Below, piece after piece: positions 18,753 through 25,789 of a stretch of 39,087 bases of DNA. The translations under genes were made by a program, and so were the position numbers. The notes below the pieces were generated by a model. That model was not told the DNA's origin and did no database searches. It saw nothing but the letters and a program-made list of their open reading frames with translations. Positions within the stretch are counted from its first letter, which is position 1. Every line of letters begins with the position of its first letter. This DNA is from Isosphaeraceae bacterium (GTDB lineage Bacteria; Planctomycetota; Planctomycetia; Isosphaerales; Isosphaeraceae): NCBI GenBank assembly GCA_021324445.1, contig JAJPJC010000215.1, positions 1-39,087 of the forward strand. Reading direction: 5' to 3'.

Positions 18753-20630
18753 TCAGCGGGTTGCCGGGGGTGGGCCATTGCCCACGGGGGGCAGGTACGG
18801 GGGCCGGGTCGTGTCCACCGGCTCGGTGCTGCCGGGCGGCCGCAGGAATGTGATCTCCTGGGCCGGATAACCCAGGGCGCGGAACAGCTCGAACTGGGCC
18901 CGGTTGTAGTCGGCCACCGTCGTGAAATACTCGTCGAAGGCCAGCTTCATCAACTGGAGTGCGAAGACCACTTCCTGGGGCCGGTTGACCAGCACCAGGA
19001 CATCGCCAAACCGGGTGGTGTGACGCAAGCCCTCGTAATTGCCGTTGAAGGTGGTGATGGCCGTGCGCAAGGCGCGATCGGCCTGTTCGACCCGCAGGGA
19101 CGCCGACTGGAGCCGCGCCTGGGCCCGGGTCACGTCCCCCGCGACCATGTCCTGGGTCTTGAGGAAATCGATGATCGCCAGGGACTGCATGCCGCGCTGC
19201 TCCTTGATCCGCGCCAGGTTGCCGATCCCCATGGATTCGAGCTGCCAGACGAGCTGAGGGCTCATGTCGAAGCGGCCGGTCCACTGGTTGAGGCTGGTGT
19301 TGGGTCCGATGCCGAAGATCCCGGCCTGGAGTAACTCGTAGGGGGTCTGGAAGCCGTTGATCAGGACCGTGGGCAAGAGCGGACGACCCTTTTCCCGGCG
19401 GATCGTTTGCACCATCGCCTGAACCAGCGCCTGTTGCGACGCCAGCTCGGGGCGGTTGGTCAGGGCGATCACATGCAGGTCGGGCAGTGGCCGGTCGGGA
19501 TCGATCAAGGTGACCTGGAGATGATCCGACTCCAGCGGCACCACCACCGCCCGCGGGTCCAGCCGCAGCACCTGAGTGAGGTCCGCGCTACTGACCCGCC
19601 ATCGCTGGCACGCCAGGACGGATTGCTGCTCGAGATCGGCGAGCATGTTCCGGGCCCGGTCGACCTCGACCGCCGGGACCAGCTCGCGGCTCAATTGCGC
19701 GATCCGCTCGACCAGGTCGCGCCCCCGCTCGACGCAATAGAGCGCCCCGGCAAACATCCCGCGATGCTGATGCACGCGGAAGTAGGCATCGGCCGTCTGG
19801 AGCAAGGCGTCGTTCTTGGCGGCCTGGACGCCCCAGTGCTGGGCGTTCAGCACCTGCCGCGCGGCCAGGGGCTGGAAGATGGCATCGGTCGTGGCGACGT
19901 ACTGGGTGAGGCCACCACCGGCGTAGAAGAAGTTGACGCTGGGCGCGGTCATGATGCCCTTGTTGAAATCCGGGCCGCCGCCATCGTGCCGGATATAGTC
20001 ACCGCCCAGGTTGAGCGTCGGGACCCAGAGGACCTTGGCGCGCGTGAGCTGGGCCTCGGCCACCCAGACGCTCGCCTGGGCGGCGGCGACGATCAGGGGT
20101 CGGGCGTCGGACAGTCGCAAGGCGGTGGCCAGGTTGATCGGGAATCGGAGATCGGTCGCTTCCAGCGGGGCGGGCTTGAGCCGCAACGAGAGGTCCCCCG
20201 CCGGGGGCGCCAGGGCCGCCGCCGCCGCGGAGAGCGCCGCCGAGGGTTCGGTGACCTGAGGGCCGGGGACCGATCCTGGCCCGGGAACCCGGGGGAACGT
20301 CGTCGCGGGCAAGGGCACGGGTTGCGGCTGGGCCGCGGGTCCAGTGCCGCTCGGTGCCGGCACGCGCGCCGGGGGCCGCGCCGCCGCCGGCCCGATCGCT
20401 GGGCTCGGCGCTTGAAAGGTGGCCGCGAAGCTGATCGGGCGGCGAAGGTCGATCGGCAACCGCGACGTGGGCTGAGGCTGCACCGCCTGGGCGTCCCGCG
20501 CCGCCGGATTGGCCGGAGGTGATGTCATCGCCGCCGCGCCGGGCGGCTGGGCCGCGCACGGTGCGGGCTCGGCGCAGAAGAGCAGCATGGCCACGATGGG
20601 GATCGGCAACCAGGTGGATCGTGCCATCAT
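18753..20630 (-). CDS. TolC-type outer membrane efflux protein (paralogue 4)
   Basis: A 625-residue protein. GAGGAG lies 5 bases before ATG 20630 and 8 bases before the adjacent ATG 20627, so either may be used; the 55 codons open upstream are rejected because they precede the signal peptide (MARSTWLPIPIVAMLLFCAE). A long Pro/Ala-rich segment (about 30-180) precedes the OEP core, which begins at LSLRLKPAPLEATDLRFPIN. The core contains KNDALLQTADAYFRVHQHRG and TVADYNRAQFELFRALGYP. It is most similar to paralogue 3. It ends LPPVGNGPPPATR. It is the first gene of the minus-strand series that continues with the PDZ and LEPR-type genes. Confidence 0.9.
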   Translation of the reverse strand: MMARSTWLPIPIVAMLLFCAEPAPCAAQPPGAAAMTSPPANPAARDAQAVQPQPTSRLPIDLRRPISFAATFQAPSPAIGPAAARPPARVPAPSGTGPAAQPQPVPLPATTFPRVPGPGSVPGPQVTEPSAALSAAAAALAPPAGDLSLRLKPAPLEATDLRFPINLATALRLSDARPLIVAAAQASVWVAEAQLTRAKVLWVPTLNLGGDYIRHDGGGPDFNKGIMTAPSVNFFYAGGGLTQYVATTDAIFQPLAARQVLNAQHWGVQAAKNDALLQTADAYFRVHQHRGMFAGALYCVERGRDLVERIAQLSRELVPAVEVDRARNMLADLEQQSVLACQRWRVSSADLTQVLRLDPRAVVVPLESDHLQVTLIDPDRPLPDLHVIALTNRPELASQQALVQAMVQTIRREKGRPLLPTVLINGFQTPYELLQAGIFGIGPNTSLNQWTGRFDMSPQLVWQLESMGIGNLARIKEQRGMQSLAIIDFLKTQDMVAGDVTRAQARLQSASLRVEQADRALRTAITTFNGNYEGLRHTTRFGDVLVLVNRPQEVVFALQLMKLAFDEYFTTVADYNRAQFELFRALGYPAQEITFLRPPGSTEPVDTTRPPYLPPVGNGPPPATR

Positions 20631-20846
20631 GCGGACTCCTCTCCATGACGAATTCGGCCGCGCGATCCAACGGATCAACCGCTCCGGCGCGCCGGACTCA
20701 AGGGTTTTATCGGTTGTTCGCGATGGGTCAGATGATACGAAATGCCGGACTGGGTTCATCGTGCGGCTGAGTTCGCTGCCTGAATCTTCCGGCAACTCCA
20801 GTGCCCAGGGCAGCTGCTCGAGCTGAACTACTTCCGAGAAGGATGC

Positions 20847-20868
20847 GATCCCGGCCTAGGCCGGGATC
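20847..20868 (-). terminator. Perfect 22-base palindrome directly after the patatin stop codon
   Basis: GATCCCGGCCT and AGGCCGGGATC form an unbroken palindrome ending one base from the patatin stop codon (20869-20871). As RNA it would form a very GC-rich hairpin with a minimal loop. No T-run follows on the minus strand, so it is a terminator-like or mRNA-end-protecting hairpin rather than a textbook intrinsic terminator. Confidence 0.5.
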
Positions 20869-21972
20869 CTAGGTCGCACCCTCGACGTGCTGCTTCAGCA
20901 GCCTGCAAAGGTTTTCGATCTTTTCCGATTTCTCCGGGTCGTCGAAGACCAGTTCGGCTCTCCGCTTGAGATCCTCGATGTTCCGAGCGCTGGTATCGTC
21001 CAGCGCGCTGACCCCTTCGCTGAGGCTCGGTTGGAAACGAAAGTAAAGGTACGGCCTTTTGACGACATGCATGAGCTGCCTCATCTGGGCGTCGACCGTG
21101 TCGCTGCCGCCGTCATAGGCGATGTCAATGAGTGGCCGAGCCCAGCGGAGAGTGCCCCAGCTCTTGGCATCCTCATACCGGATCGGCGCATTGATCTCGC
21201 CCGTGCCGAGCGACAGGACCAAGTAGTCGATGCCGGCCGCGTCGTCGCCGGATCGGACCTCGACGGGGCGCTCGCTCTGCCTCGATCCACCGGGCTGCCC
21301 TTCGGGGGCCGCAGCGCCCCCCGGCTGGCGGTGCACGCCGACGGCCTCGGCGTAGGCGCAGAGGGTGGGATTGTTCACGAAGACGCCGGCGTCGATGAAG
21401 GTGAGGGGGGGCAAATGCGAGCGCTTCGATCGCCGGATCTGGAACGGCGCGAAATACGCGGGTGCGGCCGTGGTCGACCGGGCCACTTCCCACATGCGGG
21501 GGTCGAACCGCATACCGCGCTTGGCCCTGGCCTTCCTCCTGGTAAAGAAGAATGGCCTGCACGTCTCGATTTCGTAACTGGTGATGAGGACCTCCGTGAG
21601 CGCCTGGCTCAGCCGCGTTTGCTCGCCGAGGTACTTCTGCAGCACCCCTTCGATCGGCTCCGAGGGATACCGTTCCTCGACCAGGCCGTGGAGCGAGACG
21701 ACATCGCGCCAGAACGAGCGGAAGATCTCTTTCCCGTCTTCTTCATAGAACGAGACCAGTTGGCTGGCCTCGTACCGGGGTCGCTTCCCCGTGGGTTCCT
21801 GGGGTACGGTCAGGCCGAGGGCCAGGATGCCCCCGGTTGACGTGCCCGCGATCAGGTCGAACATCTCCGCGATTCTGCGGCCCGTCCGTCGTTCGATCTC
21901 GGCGAGGATCATCGCCGGGATGATGCCGCGGATGCCGCCCCCGTCGATCGACAAGATAGTAAAAAGAGGCAT
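20869..21972 (-). CDS. Patatin-like phospholipase
   Basis: A 367-residue lipid acyl hydrolase of the patatin family. All family elements are visible: the oxyanion-hole motif SIDGGGIRG (residues 8-16), the nucleophile elbow GTSTGG with Ser45, and the catalytic Asp194 in DAGVFVNNP. The second motif is usually DGG or DGA, so DAG is slightly unusual. ATG 21972 follows GGGATGG by 5 bases; the long open frame upstream lacks sense. The length and N-terminal arrangement resemble the bacterial patatins that serve as CBASS effectors (CapV), but no cyclase, Cap2/Cap3 or sensor gene lies next to it, so a housekeeping lipase is equally possible. It is a single-gene unit: its neighbours are the divergent lipoprotein gene and a TolC gene 238 bases downstream. 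Confidence 0.88.
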   Translation of the reverse strand: MPLFTILSIDGGGIRGIIPAMILAEIERRTGRRIAEMFDLIAGTSTGGILALGLTVPQEPTGKRPRYEASQLVSFYEEDGKEIFRSFWRDVVSLHGLVEERYPSEPIEGVLQKYLGEQTRLSQALTEVLITSYEIETCRPFFFTRRKARAKRGMRFDPRMWEVARSTTAAPAYFAPFQIRRSKRSHLPPLTFIDAGVFVNNPTLCAYAEAVGVHRQPGGAAAPEGQPGGSRQSERPVEVRSGDDAAGIDYLVLSLGTGEINAPIRYEDAKSWGTLRWARPLIDIAYDGGSDTVDAQMRQLMHVVKRPYLYFRFQPSLSEGVSALDDTSARNIEDLKRRAELVFDDPEKSEKIENLCRLLKQHVEGAT

Positions 21973-22286
21973 GAACCATCCCACTGCGTTTGTTCGGAAG
22001 CAGGGCGTCCGGACGGTCACAGACGCTCGCATCCGTTCGGGATACAGCAATCCGACGACGCATGCAAGGGGCACCCCGCGATCAGCCGGCAGGGCTCGCG
22101 ACGGTCGTGAGGAACCGCCCCGGCGGGTAACCCGGCTGTTTCGCCACGGCGTGGGCGTCGGTCGCCAGGAACAGGGTCGCCGGATGGGGTGGAAATGAGA
22201 GGATCCTGCGATCGGACGAGGGAAACCGGGACGGTGCACTAGCCGAAGAAGCCGGTAAGCGTCTATGATTCTCGGAAGATCCCTGG
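21973..22286. other. Divergent promoter region, patatin / binding-protein genes
   Basis: A 314-base gap between two divergent genes, so it should hold two promoters. No convincing boxes were found. A minus-strand frame at 22082-22200 (PGYPPGRFLTTV) reads somewhat protein-like, but it has no start or ribosome binding site and is not called. Confidence 0.4.
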
Positions 22287-23489
22287 GTGCGACGGTTGAA
22301 TCCGATGGATGTGCAGACGATGACGATGCGATCAACGGGGGACGGGCAAGGGGCGACGGCCAGGTCGCGACTCGCAACATGGGCGGTAGTGGGCTTGGCG
22401 GCCAGTCTGCTGGTTGTGCCCGGGTGCAATTCCGCCTCGTTCCTGCCGCCACCGCCGCCGGAACTGAGCAACGCGGAGGTGAGTAGCAACCTGTTCGCCG
22501 GCACAACGCCGTCGCCACCCAAGGCGGCCTCCCTTGCAAATGCTGGGCGAACGGACGCAGTGCGGCCATCCCTTGGGACGGCCAAGATCGTCGAGCTCAT
22601 CCTGTCCAGGAGCCCCAACGGCGACCGGTTGTACCTGAAGCAGGCGCTGCGGCGTGAGCTCGGGAAAGTCCAGATTGTCTTCCGGTCCGTCGAACCGAAA
22701 GCCCCCGAAGGGGACCCGATATCGGACCGGGTCGTATCGTTCACGCCGACGCAGTTGGCCCAGGCGATCCGCACGGCGGTCGAGCGCGGGGTCTCAGGAC
22801 TGATCGTCGAGCCGCTGGAGGAACCGGGTGTCCTCGATGCGTTGGCCGAGGCCGACGCGCGCGGGGTGGCCGTCCTCCTACTCGACCGGTCCGTCGCAAC
22901 GCACGACGGCAAGCTGCTCCACTCCGTCGGCTACGCGTCCTTCGCCGAGCCGGGACGGCAGATCGTCGAGGCGACCCTGGATGCCGCCCGAATGCTCCGC
23001 AAGCCCGAGGAGAGCCGGATCCTCATCCTCCATGATCGCTCGGCCGATGCGTACGACGTCGAGCGGCTCGAGGCGCTGGCGGGCCCGCTCAAGGCCGCGG
23101 GAAAGTCGTTCGACGTGATCGAGTTCGATCGGGACTCGACACAGGCGGCCGGCGCATTGAAGCGAGCGCTCGCCGCCGATCCCAAGATTGCCATCGTCCT
23201 GGCCGACGGCAGCAACGGGATGTATGCGGCTTATCAGGTCTTGCAGGACCGGAAGGACACGGACCTCCCCGAATTCCTCTTCGCGGGTTTCCTCGCCTAC
23301 GACCTCCGCGCGCCCCACGATCTCTTGCAACGCGCCATTGCGTTCAGCGACCGATCGGTCGAGTCCTATGCGACCAAGACCTTCCAGGCGATGGCCAGCT
23401 TGCTGAACGGGAAGCCTTTGGACCCGCGGGTTGAGGTCCCGATCACCTTCCACAAGAAAACGGTCCTGTTCGTGCCCAAGGCTCGCTAG
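22287..23489 (+). CDS. Periplasmic-binding-protein-like lipoprotein (RbsB/LacI fold)
   Basis: A 400-residue protein. A hydrophobic segment (WAVVGLAASLLVV) ends in PGC (Cys47), a plausible lipobox, so it is probably a lipoprotein. From about residue 98 the sequence follows the type I periplasmic binding fold used for sugars: strand-helix units such as AIRTAVERGVSGLIVEPLEE, GVAVLLLDRSVATHDGKLLH, the pair SRILILHDRSADAYDVERLE and KIAIVLADGSNGMYAAYQVL, and the final FAGFLAYDLRAP. No ABC transporter genes are adjacent, so it could be a sensor-type or orphan binding protein. The start is uncertain: GTG 22287 has GGAAG 8 bases upstream; ATG 22305 and 22320 are in-frame alternatives. It converges with the next gene, with only 7 bases between stops. 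Confidence 0.75.
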   Translation: MRRLNPMDVQTMTMRSTGDGQGATARSRLATWAVVGLAASLLVVPGCNSASFLPPPPPELSNAEVSSNLFAGTTPSPPKAASLANAGRTDAVRPSLGTAKIVELILSRSPNGDRLYLKQALRRELGKVQIVFRSVEPKAPEGDPISDRVVSFTPTQLAQAIRTAVERGVSGLIVEPLEEPGVLDALAEADARGVAVLLLDRSVATHDGKLLHSVGYASFAEPGRQIVEATLDAARMLRKPEESRILILHDRSADAYDVERLEALAGPLKAAGKSFDVIEFDRDSTQAAGALKRALAADPKIAIVLADGSNGMYAAYQVLQDRKDTDLPEFLFAGFLAYDLRAPHDLLQRAIAFSDRSVESYATKTFQAMASLLNGKPLDPRVEVPITFHKKTVLFVPKAR

Positions 23490-23496
23490 CGGCCAA

Positions 23497-24804
23497 CTAC
23501 CGACCGTTGAGCGAGCGGCGCCAGCGGCGTGCGCGAATGCTCTCGGGGAACAACCGGGCCTGGTCCAGCGCGCCGTCGTCCCCGATGGGCAAGGGGAGGT
23601 ATTCGGTCTCCAGGGTCAGATGGGGGTGGGCCCGGACCTCGTCCTCGAGCGGGGGTGAGACCCAGAGGGTCTGAAGCTCGAGCGTGTTGGGGATGATCAC
23701 GACCCGCGCCTCAGACGGGTCGACGCGCCAGCAGGTCTCCAGCGCCGCCTGGATCACATCGCGGTCTGTCGGCAGCGTGATCGGAATCCGGGATCGCTCG
23801 AGGCAACAGGAGGTCAAGGTGTTGATCCGGAACGGCTCCGGGTCCATGCGGGAGACCAGCCGTTCGGTGGTGAGGTCGGCGAAGCCGACGCCGACAATAT
23901 TGCCGTGGCTTTCGTCCGAAACGTCCAGGACGGCCAGCCGGGTCACCAGGGGACGGTCGAAGTCGGGCTGGGTCTCAACCATGAGCCGGCCAATCACGTT
24001 GGGATCCATCCCCGCACCCGAGTAATTCTTGCCGAGCTCCCCGACGATCAGCACGTCGATCTGGTCGAAGGGGAGCCGGCCCATCAGGCCGCGGGCGCGC
24101 TCGAGCAGGCCCGGCTCGACGTCAAAGATCGTCTCGGGCTCCAGAGCGACGATCTCGGCGGGCACATCCGCGGCGTTTTCGAGGATCGCCAGGCCCAGCG
24201 CGAACCGGGTGTTCTGCACCAGGAAGCGGCCGACCGCCGGCAGGACGTCGCGTAACCCCCGGACGCCCAGCTTGTGGACCTGGCTGGCCCCTTCCCGTTT
24301 GCCCAGGCCGATGACCAGCATCTTGACCACGCCCGACTCGTGGACTCCCCGGAAGTCGGTATGCGGCTTGACCCGGTTGGCCAGGATGATCCCGTCCGCC
24401 TCGTAGGCGTTGCGGTCGAAATAGATCGGCAAGCCGACCGGGTTGGTGCCCAGGACCAGGGTCTCCAGATCGGTCTTGACCGGCACCCCCATCGCTTCGG
24501 CGGTCACGCCGTAGTCGGCCAGGAGGGCGCGCTGGCCCTCGGCGGTCGCGCCGCCGTGGCTCCCCATCGCCGCGACGATGAACGGGCGGTACTCCATCCC
24601 CTTCAACGTCTCGACGATCGCCCGGGCGATCCCCGCGATGCCGTGGATCCCCCGGCTGCCGATCCCCACGGCGATCGTGCCCCCGGGTCGAATGCGCTGG
24701 CGCAAGCGGCTCGAACGGATCAACCGGCGGATCGTGCCAGGCACGTCCTCCACCTGCGGCTGCGGGATCGACTGCCGGACGCGGGCCAGCGCAGGGAACA
24801 GCAT
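23497..24804 (-). CDS. LarA-like protein (DUF2088, lactate racemase domain)
   Basis: A 435-residue cytosolic protein. The blocks TIAVGIGSRGI, FIVAAMGSHGGATAEGQ and VKPHTDFRGVHESG followed by VVKMLVIGLGKREGASQVHK agree with the lactate-racemase (LarA N-terminal) superfamily. In that family conserved His residues bind a nickel-pincer cofactor; candidates here are the His in MGSHGG and the His in VKPHTD. The branch differs from true LarA, and no larB, larC or larE cofactor genes are in the window, so racemase activity on lactate is not supported; a related 2-hydroxyacid isomerase is a fair guess. ATG 24804 follows GAGG by about 10 bases. It lies 66 bases after the Tyr/Gly-rich gene on the same strand and may be co-transcribed with it. 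Confidence 0.7.
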   Translation of the reverse strand: MLFPALARVRQSIPQPQVEDVPGTIRRLIRSSRLRQRIRPGGTIAVGIGSRGIHGIAGIARAIVETLKGMEYRPFIVAAMGSHGGATAEGQRALLADYGVTAEAMGVPVKTDLETLVLGTNPVGLPIYFDRNAYEADGIILANRVKPHTDFRGVHESGVVKMLVIGLGKREGASQVHKLGVRGLRDVLPAVGRFLVQNTRFALGLAILENAADVPAEIVALEPETIFDVEPGLLERARGLMGRLPFDQIDVLIVGELGKNYSGAGMDPNVIGRLMVETQPDFDRPLVTRLAVLDVSDESHGNIVGVGFADLTTERLVSRMDPEPFRINTLTSCCLERSRIPITLPTDRDVIQAALETCWRVDPSEARVVIIPNTLELQTLWVSPPLEDEVRAHPHLTLETEYLPLPIGDDGALDQARLFPESIRARRWRRSLNGR

Positions 24805-24870
24805 TGCTTGCAGACCTCGGCTTGCGGCGGCTGGGACGGTGGAACGACCGAGCTATTCTCGCACGGAGGC

Positions 24871-25344
24871 TCACCAACCGTAAAGGGCCGCAGGCCCCAG
24901 CGCCGGCGCGTACAGTCCGACCGGAGGCGATGGAGCCACGGGACCACCTCCCGGCCCGGCCCCGTACACCATCGGAAACGTCCGATAGGCAAACGCCGAC
25001 GACGGGTAATACGAGGCTCCGTAAACGTACCCGGGCGCCAGATAACCAGGCCGCCAGAGGCCGACCCCGTAACGGCCCGGCATCAGGCCGTAGGGTGGGA
25101 AGTTCGAGCCGTACGAGGGACCCGGGAACGACGAGTAGACCGAGTAGGTCTGGGGCATCCCGTAGCTGGCAAAACCGTAGCTCATCCCGTACCACCCCGG
25201 CGCAATGAAGTAATTGCTCACCCGGTACGAACTCAGGACTCCGCTGCCGGCGACCTGGGCCTCCGCCTCCGGTACCGCCAACCCCAGGACGATCACCACC
25301 GCCAGCAGCATCCCCAGACGTTTCCCTGCTCTCAGAGCGTGCAT
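24871..25344 (-). CDS. Small secreted Tyr/Gly/Pro-rich protein
   Basis: A 157-residue protein. ATG 25344 has GAGGGG six bases upstream; the 30 residues open before it are rejected. The signal peptide (LGMLLAVVIVLGLAVPEAEA) is followed by a mature part made almost wholly of Tyr, Gly, Pro, Ser and Ala (YRVSNYFIAPGWYGMSYGFA, later GYLAPGYVYGASYYPSS). No domain is recognised. Such short aromatic/Gly-rich exported proteins are common in planctomycetes and are probably structural envelope or surface components, but this is a guess. Confidence 0.7.
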   Translation of the reverse strand: MHALRAGKRLGMLLAVVIVLGLAVPEAEAQVAGSGVLSSYRVSNYFIAPGWYGMSYGFASYGMPQTYSVYSSFPGPSYGSNFPPYGLMPGRYGVGLWRPGYLAPGYVYGASYYPSSAFAYRTFPMVYGAGPGGGPVAPSPPVGLYAPALGPAALYGW

Positions 25345-25789
25345 GAGTGTCCCCTCCCCGTCGGCTTCACGCCGAGTCCAGCCTGGTGCTCGGACCGACG
25401 GCCGAGTCCACCAGAACAATCCCCACCCTACCATTTATACCACCCGATCGTCCCCAACGCGGCCCTTCGAAATCTGGTTCGAGCCACCCATCCATCCACA
25501 TTGCCGAGAGCGGTCCGTTGCCATTTCGGTACACCCTGTGAATCCACGCTACATCACGGGCCTCGGTGGGAAGGATCGAGGGGATTTTGGACGACCCAAA
25601 AATTTTTTTTATTATTCGGAGACAACTCTTGGAGAAAACCGAAAGATAAGTTATAAGGAGATCACTGACGGGTACGGTGAAAACGCAAAAAACGCGCCTT
25701 CCGATAAGGGAAGGTGTGGGGTGGCCGCCCCCGGCTGGCAGGCGTCAGCCGAGGGCAGGGGCGCGTGCGTGAGAGGATGGTTCGGCGAG
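25345..25789. other. Divergent leader region of the Nramp gene with an AT-rich island
   Basis: This 445-base gap holds the most AT-rich stretch of the window (about 25575-25695). It contains a run of eight T, a promoter-like pair (separate entry), an AAGGAG at about 25656 that is too far from any start to be used, a hairpin CCTTCC/GGAAGG (25698-25715) and a GC-rich hairpin GGGG/CCCC near 25719-25732. A leader RNA of about 168 nt would precede the metal transporter. I could not match it to the manganese riboswitch or c-di-GMP aptamer by eye. Confidence 0.5.
25587..25615 (+). promoter_or_regulatory. Candidate promoter of the Nramp-Usp gene
   Basis: TTGGAC (25587-25592) and TATTAT (25610-25615, 5/6 to TATAAT) are separated by exactly 17 bases, with transcription expected near 25622. 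The spacer includes a T-run, and the inverted pair TTTTGG/CCAAAA (25585-25600) overlaps the -35 box. The latter could be an operator, or, together with the T-run, a weak terminator-like structure. Confidence 0.4.

Noticed and set aside
20869..21972. CBASS defence operon around the patatin gene
   Set aside because: No cyclase, Cap2/Cap3 or other defence gene was found next to it.
25677..25772. A 31-codon leader frame (GTG 25677) before the Nramp gene
   Set aside because: The AAGGAG is about 18 bases away, too far, and the translation is Arg/Pro/Gly-rich and unremarkable.
25622..25789. Manganese riboswitch or c-di-GMP aptamer in the Nramp leader
   Set aside because: Some words (AACGC followed by a hairpin) recall known aptamers, but the conserved core sequences could not be placed. 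A covariance-model search would decide.
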